This document shows, piece after piece, positions 47,461 through 54,937 of a DNA stretch of 64,000 nt. The position numbers and the translations under genes are program-made. The notes beneath the pieces were generated by a model. That model saw nothing but the letters and a program-made list of their open reading frames with translations. It had not been told where the DNA came from and ran no database searches. Location of the stretch: NCBI RefSeq assembly GCF_014650875.1, contig NZ_BMVU01000032.1:41992-105991 (forward strand), in the 5' to 3' direction. The first letter of the stretch is position 1; every line of letters starts with the position of its first letter. The DNA is from Streptomyces minutiscleroticus. GTDB lineage: Bacteria; Actinomycetota; Actinomycetes; Streptomycetales; Streptomycetaceae.

Positions 47461-47647
47461 TCGATCATGGGGAGGCTGCGACGTCGGGCAACCTGCTGTG
47501 TGCCTTGACCGATCGTCCAACGGCATTCGGCGTCGACCGCCGCTGTCCGTCTCTGTTGGTGTCAGGAACTGATGTCAGCGGCGCATGGCTCCCTTGACAT
47601 AGCCAAGACAGCGCTCACGACCTGTACTACCTCATAGGCTCCGCGCC

Positions 47648-48097
47648 ATGAGCAACCGCGATCACGCTGCAACGTTCATCATCCTTGGTGTCCTGGTCGT
47701 CGTGTTCGGCATCACCTTCACTGTGTTCGTCATACCGTCTGGCCGGGAAGCCCAGGCGGATGAAGACGCAGCCACCAATGCCGCCAACACGCTGCTGCAT
47801 GCGCTCGGCCGAGGAGACGGAGCAGAGGCCTGTGACCTCCTGACAAAACCTGCTGCCACTGCCCTGACCACCCAGCAGGGAAAGGATGGCTGCCCCTCCG
47901 CCGTACGAGATCTGGCCGACTCACTGACCGCTGCGGACCGCGAAGCCGTGGCGGTCATGAAGCTGACCGACGACGACACCAGAGCGGAGAAGCGGGGAAC
48001 GCAGCACACCGTACGCCTGGGCGCCAATCCCTTCGGCTACACCAGATTCCTGGTGGACCGGCAGGACGGTGCGTGGCGCGTGATCCGCATGGAATAA
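47648..48097 (+). CDS. Membrane-anchored hypothetical protein (element cargo)
   Basis: 149 residues. One N-terminal transmembrane helix (FIILGVLVVVFGITFTVFVIP), then an extracytoplasmic domain with two cysteines (EACDLL, DGCPSA) and a predicted helix-sheet pattern as in NTF2-like/DUF4878 domains (LLHALGRGDGAEACDLL, FLVDRQDGAWRVIRME). Codon bias is milder than the chromosome average, suggesting transfer. Same direction as the tra-rep block but left of the repressor. I do not recognise the family; immunity or entry exclusion are guesses. Confidence 0.75.
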   Translation: MSNRDHAATFIILGVLVVVFGITFTVFVIPSGREAQADEDAATNAANTLLHALGRGDGAEACDLLTKPAATALTTQQGKDGCPSAVRDLADSLTAADREAVAVMKLTDDDTRAEKRGTQHTVRLGANPFGYTRFLVDRQDGAWRVIRME

Positions 48098-48599
48098 CAA
48101 TCCTTCACGGTCCGTACGAACGACGGTCGGCACCCATCACCCTCAACCCACCACTCACCCCCGCTCCCATCCCGTCCGCCGTCGACCCACACACCGTGGA
48201 GCGGGCGTGGTCCAGGGCGTCCAGGTGGAGCGCGCCACTGTACGAACGACCTGGACGCCCTGGGCCGCGTCTGCTCGGCTCTGCCTGGGTCGACGGCGGA
48301 CGGGATGGGAGCTCCCCCGCGCACGCCACAACGTGCCCGCGCTCGGCAACGGCGGCCCCTCCATCCCGGTGCCGGCCGATCCCCCCGCCGGAGGCACAGG
48401 CTCTGACCGCGGCCTCGATCGTGCGGTGCTCGCCACCCATAGCCCGGCCCCTTCCACTCGTGGGCGTGCGTCGGCGCAGCGCCCGCAGCGCGGGCCGGAG
48501 GCAGGAGCGCGGAGGGCGGCGGAGCCGGGAGCACGCCCCGGCGGAGCGGAGCGGAGCCGGGCTTGATGAGGTAGAGAAATCTGTAACAGCTCCGCTGGC
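48098..48599. other. 502-bp non-coding region with a long hairpin
   Basis: Between the hypothetical gene and the repressor. Dominated by the 150-bp imperfect palindrome at 48163-48312. GTACGAACGAC occurs twice (48114-48124 and 48240-48250, the second in the hairpin loop). GC-rich repeats (GGAGCGGAGCGGAGC) lie near 48541. No gene seen. Confidence 0.7.
48163..48312. repeat. 150-bp imperfect palindrome with perfect 27-bp outer arms
   Basis: Outer arms 48163-48189 and 48286-48312 are perfect reverse complements over 27 bp. A second perfect pair, 48212-48226 with 48249-48263 (15 bp), sits inside; the 22-bp segments between are about 60 percent complementary. The loop is 22 bases. The single strand would fold into one long rod. 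This structure type is expected of single-strand origins of rolling-circle replicons. Confidence 0.9.
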
Positions 48600-49358
48600 C
48601 TACGCGTCGAAGTCGTACTCCAGGATGTAAGAGGCAGCGTCCAGGGTCATCTCGTTGATTTCGACGGGGCGACCGTCGTCCGCGAACGCGGTCCGGCAAA
48701 CGAGGATGACCGGCGTGCCCGCGGAGATGCTCAGCTGTGCCGCTTCTTCCCTCGTGGGCATGCGCGAGCGGATCTCCTCGCGGAAGTGCACGGGCTTGTA
48801 GCCGAGTTCGGCAAGTCGGGCGTACGTCCCGCCTGGCCCCGTGTTCTCCTGGGTGATCGCTGAGCCCGCCACCACGGAAGTGGGCAGGTAGCTCGTGGCG
48901 AGCAGGACGGGCTTCCCATCCAGGACGAACCGGCGGCGCCTTACACACACGCTGTCATCGTCGGCCAGGTCCAGGACCAGTCCGACGTGTTCCGGCGCGG
49001 CCTCCTCGGACACCCTGACCTGGTCCACCTCAAGAGTGCGGTTCTCGATGTCGGCGGACCAGATGGACCGGCCGTTTCCCCACTGCTCCTGGGAGAGTCG
49101 CTGGATACCTCGACGCCTCAGGGGGCGGAAGTCTCGTACGAACACGCCGGCACCCTTGCGGGACTCGGCGATGCCTTCATCCTTGAGCACGCTCAGGGCC
49201 TGACGGGCTGTCATTCGGGCCACACCATGGGTGGCCATCAGCTCGTTCTCTCCCGGAAGCCGATCACCGGAGCCGTACTCGCCTGACTGGATCGCCTCAC
49301 GTAGAGAGTCCGCGATCTTCTGGTACTTCGGCCGACGGTCGTTGTCGGTGCTGGCCAT
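48600..49358 (-). CDS. GntR/HutC family repressor (KorSA-like)
   Basis: 252 residues. The N-terminal winged helix (KYQKIADSLREAIQSGEY through VARMTARQALSVLKDEGI) is followed by a UTRA ligand-binding domain (ADDDSVCVRRRRFVLDG, GTPVILVCRTAFADDGRPVE). ATG 49358 has GGAGGG upstream. In pSAM2 the related KorSA represses transfer/replication functions and its own gene. Three TGTCTAGAG-like boxes in the divergent region are candidate operators. Confidence 0.92.
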   Translation of the reverse strand: MASTDNDRRPKYQKIADSLREAIQSGEYGSGDRLPGENELMATHGVARMTARQALSVLKDEGIAESRKGAGVFVRDFRPLRRRGIQRLSQEQWGNGRSIWSADIENRTLEVDQVRVSEEAAPEHVGLVLDLADDDSVCVRRRRFVLDGKPVLLATSYLPTSVVAGSAITQENTGPGGTYARLAELGYKPVHFREEIRSRMPTREEAAQLSISAGTPVILVCRTAFADDGRPVEINEMTLDAASYILEYDFDA

Positions 49359-49376
49359 TCCGAGCCCTCCTCTCTT

Positions 49377-49506
49377 CTCTAGACAGCCTAGTGGGTACCC
49401 ACGGCCCCCCGTCCCGTGCATCTAGCCGCAATCCGGCTTCGTCAACATCTCTATACATCTCTCCCGACCTCTCTAAAGAAGTGCGCTCCAATGAAGATGT
49501 CTAGAG
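49377..49506. promoter_or_regulatory. Control region with three TGT(C/A)TAGAG boxes
   Basis: CTCTAGACA (49377-49385), CTCTATACA (49449-49457) and TGTCTAGAG (49498-49506, inverted) share one 9-bp motif fitting the HutC-type GT-N-TA pattern. They lie upstream of the repressor and the 49548 gene. An A/T-rich patch (about 49440-49500) marks likely promoters. Confidence 0.65.
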
Positions 49507-49547
49507 AGGCCGCACGGGGCGATCTCCTATGAGTGAGGGATGTGCTC

Positions 49548-49880
49548 ATGCCGTCGTTCAAGATCGACCTTTCGACTGCCGTGGTGTTCGTGGCGACTGC
49601 GCCGGAACCGAAGATGGCCAACAAGAAGACGGGTGAGCGGGCCATGGACCGGGACAACCCCGCCGTGGGTCTGTCGACGGTGGGCCTGCTGGTCTCGGAC
49701 GAGGGGGAGGGCAACCTCTACCAGGTCACCGTCCCCGAGAACGGCTACCCCGAGGGTCTGACGCCGGGCATGCCGGTCAAGGTCCACGGCCTCAAGGCAC
49801 GGGACTGGGAGAACGAGTTCAACGGTCAGAAGCGGCACGGGATCTCGTTCCGTGCGGCCGCGATCACTCCGGCGGCCTGA
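49548..49880 (+). CDS. Small conserved element protein
   Basis: 110 residues, probably all-beta (KIDLSTAVVFVATAPEPKM, LYQVTVPENGYPEGLTPGMPV, KVHGLKARDWENE), resembling an OB-fold. ATG 49548 follows GAGGGA. First gene of the rightward block and directly coupled to the translocase. Position is like small accessory genes before tra in other AICEs; single-strand DNA binding is a possibility, not shown. Confidence 0.8.
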   Translation: MPSFKIDLSTAVVFVATAPEPKMANKKTGERAMDRDNPAVGLSTVGLLVSDEGEGNLYQVTVPENGYPEGLTPGMPVKVHGLKARDWENEFNGQKRHGISFRAAAITPAA

Positions 49881-49882
49881 TC

Positions 49883-51223
49883 ATGGCGGACCTGACGCTG
49901 TGGCTGGAGGCCACGGGAGCTCTCGCGGGTGCCGGTGGTCTTGGCTACGCCAAGGTGCGCGCTCCGCGCGTGTACTGGTCGCTGGTCGGACTGCCGGTCA
50001 CCTGGGGCCGCTTCACCCTCTCCTACCGCTCCACGATGGACGTGTGCGGGCTGACGGTGCAGCCCTCGGGCCTGCGGGCGTTCATGACCCGCAACGTCGC
50101 CCGCCGTGAGGTGCAGCCGGTCCCGCCGAAGATCCGCCGGGTGCGGGGCACCTCCACTGGCCTGCGGGTCACCCTGCGCCTCCCGGCCGGGCTGGAGCCC
50201 GCCGACCTGATCGCCACCACGGAGCGGCTGCGTCACGCCTGGGGCGTGCACTCGGTCACCGTGGCGGAGACCAAGCCCGGATACGTCGAGCTGCGCATGA
50301 CCGGCTACGACGTACTCCGCCGGGTGCGGATGCCGCGCAAGGCCCGGCCGCGGGACCTGGTGGTGCCGGTGGCGTTGCGGGAGGACGGCACCGCCTTCGA
50401 GCGGGACTACCGCAAGGCCCCGATGGCGCTCACCCTCGGCGCGAACCACTCGGGCAAGTCCATGTACCAGCGCAACCTCATCAAAGGACTCGCTCAACTG
50501 CCGGTCGCCTTGGTCGGCATCGACTGCAAGCGCGGGGTCGAGCAGAGCGCCTACGCCCCGCGGCTGTCGGCGCTGGCCACCACCCCGGACGACTCCGCCT
50601 CCCTGCTGGCGGTGCTGGTCGCGGAGATGGGAGACCGCTTCGACCTGCTCAAGACCCACGGCGTCTCCGACCTGTGGGAGCTGCCCGCCGGCACCCGTCC
50701 GGTGCCGGTCGTGGTCCTGGTCGACGAGGTCGCCGAGCTGTTCCTGATCTCCTCGCGCAAGGACGAGGAACGCCGGGAGCAGATCGTGACCGCGTTGATC
50801 CGGCTGTCGCAGATGGCCCGCGCGGTCGGCATCTACCTGGAGATCTGCGGGCAACGCTTCGGCTCCGACCTGGGCAAGGGCGCCACCATGCTCCGCGCCC
50901 AGCTCACCGGCCGCGTCGTCCACCGCGTCAACGACAAGCAGACCGCCGAAATGGGCCTCGCCGACATCGCCCCGGACGCGGTGCCGGTCGCCAGCCTCAT
51001 CCCGATGGAACGCCCCGGCACCGCGGTGGCGGCGGACTCCTCGGGCGGCTGGTCGAAGATCCGCACCCCGGAAACCTCCCGCGAAGAAGTGGCCGCGGTC
51101 TGCCGGGCCTTCGCCCACCTCATCCCGGACCTGCCCGCCCTGAAGCCCTTCCGGCCCTTCGTCCCTGCCGAGGTGCCGGCCGCCGGGCCCTCGCTGGTCA
51201 AGCCCCACCCCGTCACCGACTGA
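49883..51223 (+). CDS. FtsK/SpoIIIE-type DNA translocase, TraB/TraSA-like
   Basis: 446-residue ATPase expected to move double-stranded element DNA to a recipient hypha at mating, as TraB/TraSA do. The N-terminus has a weak membrane-interacting part. The motor domain has a Walker A loop GANHSGKS (186-193) and a Walker B VVVLVDEVAEL (near 275-285). The C-terminal winged-helix part is short. It starts 2 bp after the previous gene. No relaxase is present, consistent with the FtsK-like mode of transfer. Confidence 0.93.
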   Translation: MADLTLWLEATGALAGAGGLGYAKVRAPRVYWSLVGLPVTWGRFTLSYRSTMDVCGLTVQPSGLRAFMTRNVARREVQPVPPKIRRVRGTSTGLRVTLRLPAGLEPADLIATTERLRHAWGVHSVTVAETKPGYVELRMTGYDVLRRVRMPRKARPRDLVVPVALREDGTAFERDYRKAPMALTLGANHSGKSMYQRNLIKGLAQLPVALVGIDCKRGVEQSAYAPRLSALATTPDDSASLLAVLVAEMGDRFDLLKTHGVSDLWELPAGTRPVPVVVLVDEVAELFLISSRKDEERREQIVTALIRLSQMARAVGIYLEICGQRFGSDLGKGATMLRAQLTGRVVHRVNDKQTAEMGLADIAPDAVPVASLIPMERPGTAVAADSSGGWSKIRTPETSREEVAAVCRAFAHLIPDLPALKPFRPFVPAEVPAAGPSLVKPHPVTD

Positions 51224-51247
51224 ACCCCTCGAAGGGAGGTGCCCTTC

Positions 51248-51937
51248 ATGACCCGCTCGATCCGCCCCGATGCGGTCCTGGTCCAGGCCGTCATCGCCGG
51301 AGCCCTGTCCTTCGCCCACCTGCACGACCTGGCCGAAGCCGCCGGACAGACCGGCTGGAAAGCCTGGGCCTATCCGGTCTCCGTAGACCTGCTGCTGGTC
51401 GCCGCCTGGCGTCGGCTGCGCACGGTCCGTCGGGACCGCTCGGCCTGGACCTGGTTCGTGATCGCCCTGGCCGCCTCGCTCGGCGCCAACATCGCCACCG
51501 CCGGACTCCTGGACCTGAACGCCGTCCCGGCCTGGCTGCGCATCCTCGTCGCAGGCTGGCCCGCCCTGGCCTTCCTCGGCGGAACGCTCCTGGTGCACTC
51601 GCCCGCCGACAAGCCTGCTCCGCCCGCTCCCGTGGTGGAGGAGGAAGAGGCCGCGCCGGAAGTCGAGATGCACCGCACCGACGAACCCGCCCCAGCTCCC
51701 GAACCGGCGCCCACGGTGCCGGAACTGGCCTCGGCTCCCCCTGAGCCTCCGGCACCGGCGAAGCCCCCGGCTGGCGCTCCGGCGGTCCCGGCCGCCCTGC
51801 TCGATCACGCTCGCAAGCTCGCCGACGCCCACCGCGCGGCCACCGGCTCGCCGATGCCCGCGGCTGACCTGTCCGCCCGGCTCGGCCTGCCCGCCCCGAT
51901 GACCGACGCGATCACCGCCGAACTCCAGCTCACCTGA
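51248..51937 (+). CDS. DUF2637 membrane protein (Spd-like)
   Basis: 229 residues. About four transmembrane helices (AVIAGALSFAHLHDLAEAAG, WAYPVSVDLLLVAAW, WTWFVIALAASLGANIATAG, ILVAGWPALAFLGGTLLV) form the DUF2637 core. A Pro/Ala-rich linker and a C-terminal helix-turn-helix-like segment follow (HRAATGSPMPAADLSARL). AAGGGAGGT before ATG 51248 decides the start. DUF2637 genes accompany tra and spd in streptomycete elements and may help plasmid spread. Confidence 0.88.
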   Translation: MTRSIRPDAVLVQAVIAGALSFAHLHDLAEAAGQTGWKAWAYPVSVDLLLVAAWRRLRTVRRDRSAWTWFVIALAASLGANIATAGLLDLNAVPAWLRILVAGWPALAFLGGTLLVHSPADKPAPPAPVVEEEEAAPEVEMHRTDEPAPAPEPAPTVPELASAPPEPPAPAKPPAGAPAVPAALLDHARKLADAHRAATGSPMPAADLSARLGLPAPMTDAITAELQLT

Positions 51938-51957
51938 CCAGGAAGGAGAGATCACCC

Positions 51958-52146
51958 GTGACCGCCTACCGCCGCTTCCGCGCCGTCACCCGCATCGGCC
52001 CCGTCCAGGTCGGCACCTCCTACGACGGCCGGGGCCGGGAGAAGCACACCGCCGCCTGCACCGCCCCGCGCTGTGGCTTCTCCGCCGACTACGACAGCCG
52101 CGCCGCCGCCGAACTCGCCGCCCGTACCCACCGCTGCAAGGCCTGA
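51958..52146 (+). CDS. Mobile element transfer protein (small, SpdA-like)
   Basis: 62 residues from GTG 51958 after GGAAGGAGAG. Basic protein with two cysteines (HTAACTAPRCGFSAD) and a final HRCKA, a possible zinc-binding knuckle. Recognised as the small 'mobile element transfer protein' of AICEs; role in spread is by association. Confidence 0.82.
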   Translation: MTAYRRFRAVTRIGPVQVGTSYDGRGREKHTAACTAPRCGFSADYDSRAAAELAARTHRCKA

Positions 52147-52161
52147 CAGGAGATCGATCTC

Positions 52162-52317
52162 GTGGACGTTCCGCTCTGGCTCGCCCTGCTCGTCGTCGGC
52201 TTCCTCGGCATCAAGCTCGTCCGCCCGCCCTGGTGGCTGGTCGCCGTGCTCCTCCTGGGCGGCTACCTCGTCGCCGACAGCATCCTCGGCCCCGCCATCG
52301 GCGCGGTCGTCAAGTAA
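52162..52317 (+). CDS. Tiny two-helix membrane protein
   Basis: 51 residues from GTG 52162 with AGGAGATC upstream: VDVPLWLALLVVGFLGIKLV, then a second hydrophobic helix (WWLVAVLLLGGYLVADSILG). Typical of spread-protein genes in this position. GC-rich third codon positions support coding. Confidence 0.75.
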   Translation: MDVPLWLALLVVGFLGIKLVRPPWWLVAVLLLGGYLVADSILGPAIGAVVK

Positions 52318-52338
52318 CCCACCGAAGGGACACCACCC

Positions 52339-52653
52339 GTGTTCACCCCGAAGTACCCGCCCCAGACCACCGCCCCGCCCGCGACCGCTCCGGCCCCGGC
52401 CCCGGCCGCCGAGGTGCCGGCACCCACCGCACCCGCTCCGGCCCCGGTCCCCGCGGCTGCGGTGTCGACCCGGCCCACCGTCCAGCTCACCCCGGGCAGC
52501 GCGCTCGCCCTCGCCGCCGGTGGCGGGGCCGTGGTCCTGGTCGTCGGCGCCGTCCTGGTCTCGATGCTCCTGGCCGTCGCCATCACCGCTACGTCCGTGG
52601 CCGTCTGCGCCGTCGTCCTCCGCTCCATGGTCAACCAGGAAAGGAAGCACTGA
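52339..52653 (+). CDS. SpdD-family spread protein
   Basis: 104 residues from GTG 52339. The N-terminal half is Pro/Ala-rich (APAPAPAAEVPAPTAPAPAP), the C-terminal half has two transmembrane helices (ALALAAGGGAVVLVVGAVLV, LLAVAITATSVAVCAVVL). The pattern matches SpdD/SpdB proteins that influence intramycelial plasmid spreading. Confidence 0.85.
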   Translation: MFTPKYPPQTTAPPATAPAPAPAAEVPAPTAPAPAPVPAAAVSTRPTVQLTPGSALALAAGGGAVVLVVGAVLVSMLLAVAITATSVAVCAVVLRSMVNQERKH

Positions 52654-52654
52654 C

Positions 52655-52891
52655 ATGGGTCTCTTCAGCCGCAAGAACAACGACGAACCCGCCCGTGACG
52701 AGCGCATGGTCGAACTCGGCCGTGACTACGCGATCGCCCACCGGCACAACGACCGCCGGACCATGAACCGGATCATGCGCGAGGTCGGCAACGACAAGGA
52801 CGTGACCGACCTGAGCGACTTCCGCACCGGTCAGGAGTCCTACGACTCGATCCCGCCCATCCCACGCCCCGGCCGCAACCGCCGACGCTGA
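52655..52891 (+). CDS. Small charged element protein
   Basis: 78 residues, strongly charged: MGLFSRKNNDEPARDERMVE, then RDYAIAHRHNDRRTMNRIMR and a basic Pro-rich end. No membrane segment. Begins one base after the spdD stop. Conserved in related elements as far as I recall; function unknown. Confidence 0.75.
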   Translation: MGLFSRKNNDEPARDERMVELGRDYAIAHRHNDRRTMNRIMREVGNDKDVTDLSDFRTGQESYDSIPPIPRPGRNRRR

Positions 52892-52984
52892 CGGCCCCCG
52901 GAGTGGCCTCTACCGCCAAGTATCCGCCGCTCCGGGCGCCTGCACCCATTCCTGATCCAGCGGACCCGAAAGGGAAGCCCCATC

Positions 52985-53161
52985 ATGCCCCAGCACGCCC
53001 CGACCCTGCGGATCTGCCGCGACTGCGACGGCTTCGCCACCGTCACGATCACCACCGGCACCCGCCACCGCGACGGCACCCGCGCCACCCTCCGCGTCCC
53101 CTGCCCGGCCTGCAAGGGCACCGGCACCCGCCTGGTGCGCCAGCAGGAGGTGAGCGTCTGA
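52985..53161 (+). CDS. Small CxxC zinc-finger-like protein
   Basis: 58 residues with two CxxC pairs (RICRDCDGF and VPCPACKGTGT), like half a DnaJ zinc centre. GAAAGGGA lies upstream of ATG 52985. Part of the Spd cassette. May bind zinc and possibly DNA or a partner; no assigned function. Confidence 0.72.
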   Translation: MPQHAPTLRICRDCDGFATVTITTGTRHRDGTRATLRVPCPACKGTGTRLVRQQEVSV

Positions 53162-53356
53162 TGCCTCGGCGTCGACCGCCTCCACTACGAGGGCATCGAC
53201 GGCGAGTACGACCGCCTGAAGAAGACCGTCAAGGCCCACAATCTGCACGACGGACAGGACACGCCTCTGCCCCGGCGCGGCCGCCCTTCCAAGGACCTGT
53301 CCGGGCCGACCAGCGAGGACGCCAGCACCCCGCAGAAGCGCCGTTGGGGCCGGTGA
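53161..53356 (+). pseudogene. Frameshifted small ORF (start codon out of frame by one base)
   Basis: From 53165 to the TGA at 53354-53356 one frame has strongly GC-biased third positions and reads LGVDRLHYEGIDGEYDRLKK, then VKAHNLHDGQDTPLP and a basic end. It has no in-frame start. ATG 53161-53163 would open it if one C of the CC at 53164-53165 were absent. In the ATG's own frame the product is Arg/Pro-rich nonsense. This is a one-base insertion or a sequencing error. Confidence 0.6.
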
Positions 53357-53360
53357 CCAC

Positions 53361-54752
53361 GTGAACGACGCCGCCACCATGGCGGGCCTGGACCCGGCCA
53401 CCCTCACCGACGTGCTGAGGCTGGCCGGGTCCTACGGCTTCGACCGCATCCAGGAGCAGATCCGCCGTACCGGCGGCTGCTCCGACCCGATCCACCTGCA
53501 AGGCTCCGTCGTCGTCCGGGACAAGAAGACCCGGCACGTCCTGCACTCCTACTCCACCGACACCGAGCCCGGCGGACGCCTCCGCGTGGCCTGCGGCAAC
53601 CGGCGCGCCTCCCGCTGCCCCTCCTGCGCCTGGACCTACGCGGGCGACACCTACCACCTCATCCGCGCCGGACTGGTCGGCGGCCCGGCCAAGGGCACCC
53701 CCGACACCATCCGGGATCACCCGCGAGTCTTCGCCACGCTGACCGCGCCGTCGTTCGGGCGGGTCCACAACCGGCCCGGCAACCGGCCGTGCGCCTGCGG
53801 GGCCCGCCACCCCGAGGACGCGCCCGAACTCGGCACCGCCCTGGACCCGGCCACCTATGACTACGCGGGTGCGGTGCTGTGGAACAACCACGCCTCCGAG
53901 CTGTGGCGCTACTTCACGATCTACCTGCGCCGCGAGATCGCCAGAGCGGCCGGGATCACCCAGAAGGCTGCTCACGAGCAGTCGCGGGTGTCCTTCGGCA
54001 AGGTCGCCGAGTACCAGAAGCGCGGGGCCGTGCACTTCCACGCCGTGATCCGCTTCGACGGCCCCGAAGGCCCCGGCTCCCCGCCCCCGGCCTGGGCCAC
54101 CCTCGACCTGCTCACCCACGCCATCCGAGCCGCCGCCGCCCGGGTCGCCGTCGACGTGCCGGCCGCCGGGGACCAGCCCGCCCGCACCCTCGGCTGGGGC
54201 ACCCAGCTCGACGTCCAGCCCATCGGCGCCTTCGCAGACGGCGAGGAGATCACCGAACAGGCCGTGGCCTCCTACGTCGCCAAGTACGCCACCAAGGCCG
54301 CCGAGACCACCGGCACCGTCGACCGCCGCATCGGCAGCAAAGAGGCCCTGGTCCTGCTCGACGTGCCCGACCACCCCGCCCGGCTCATCGCCGCCTGCCT
54401 GGACCTGCACGCGCTCTACCCGGACCGCAAGCTCCGCGACTGGGCCCACATGCTCGGCTTTCGCGGCCACTTCTCCACCAAGTCCCGCCGCTACTCCACC
54501 ACCCTCGGCGCCCTGCGCCAGGTCCGCGCCGACTACCGCGCCGCCCAGCAACGCCAAGCCCTCGGCCTGCCCGACCCCGACGACGAAGAGGCGACCACGC
54601 TCACCCTCGCCCACTGGACCTACGCCGGGCACGGCCACACCCCCGGCGAGTCCTGGCTCGCCGCCAACATCCGCCGCGACATCCAGCACAACCGCGAACT
54701 CGCTCGCGAGGAACTACCCGGCCTGCTGGCCATGGAAGGAGCCGAAGCATGA
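53361..54752 (+). CDS. repSA: Replication initiator protein, RepSA-like
   Basis: 463 residues from GTG 53361. Rolling-circle-type Rep for the excised element. It shows a cysteine cluster (CGNRRASRCPSCAWTYAGD; CACGARH), a metal-binding HUH-like motif in AVHFHAVIRFDG, and a helix with conserved lysines and tyrosine (ASYVAKYATKA) as in pSAM2/pIJ101-like Rep. It lies downstream of the spd genes and overlaps xis by 4 bp. The replication origin is likely inside or near the gene, as known in pSAM2. Confidence 0.9.
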   Translation: MNDAATMAGLDPATLTDVLRLAGSYGFDRIQEQIRRTGGCSDPIHLQGSVVVRDKKTRHVLHSYSTDTEPGGRLRVACGNRRASRCPSCAWTYAGDTYHLIRAGLVGGPAKGTPDTIRDHPRVFATLTAPSFGRVHNRPGNRPCACGARHPEDAPELGTALDPATYDYAGAVLWNNHASELWRYFTIYLRREIARAAGITQKAAHEQSRVSFGKVAEYQKRGAVHFHAVIRFDGPEGPGSPPPAWATLDLLTHAIRAAAARVAVDVPAAGDQPARTLGWGTQLDVQPIGAFADGEEITEQAVASYVAKYATKAAETTGTVDRRIGSKEALVLLDVPDHPARLIAACLDLHALYPDRKLRDWAHMLGFRGHFSTKSRRYSTTLGALRQVRADYRAAQQRQALGLPDPDDEEATTLTLAHWTYAGHGHTPGESWLAANIRRDIQHNRELAREELPGLLAMEGAEA

Positions 54753-54937
54753 CCACTGCACCTGTCGAGCTGCTGACCGTGCCGGAAGTCATGGCGCGGC
54801 TCAAGGTCGGACGGACCAAGGTCTACGACCTGATCCGCACGCACCGCCTGGTCTCCATCAAGGTCGACGGGTGCCGCCGCATCCCCGACAACGCGGTGCA
54901 CGACTACATCGTCGGCCAGATGGGGGAGGCTGCCTGA
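54749..54937 (+). CDS. xis: Excisionase (MerR-like HTH)
   Basis: 62 residues with a winged-helix DNA-binding motif (LLTVPEVMARLKVGRTKVYDLI) typical of AICE Xis proteins that promote excision with Int. It overlaps rep by 4 bp and its stop overlaps the int ATG (TGATG), so rep-xis-int are translationally coupled. Confidence 0.9.
   Translation: MTTAPVELLTVPEVMARLKVGRTKVYDLIRTHRLVSIKVDGCRRIPDNAVHDYIVGQMGEAA

Noticed and set aside
52903..53364. 153-codon frame covering the zinc-finger gene and the frameshifted ORF
   Set aside because: Arg/Pro-rich in an out-of-phase frame; the alternative frame has better codon bias and CxxC motifs.
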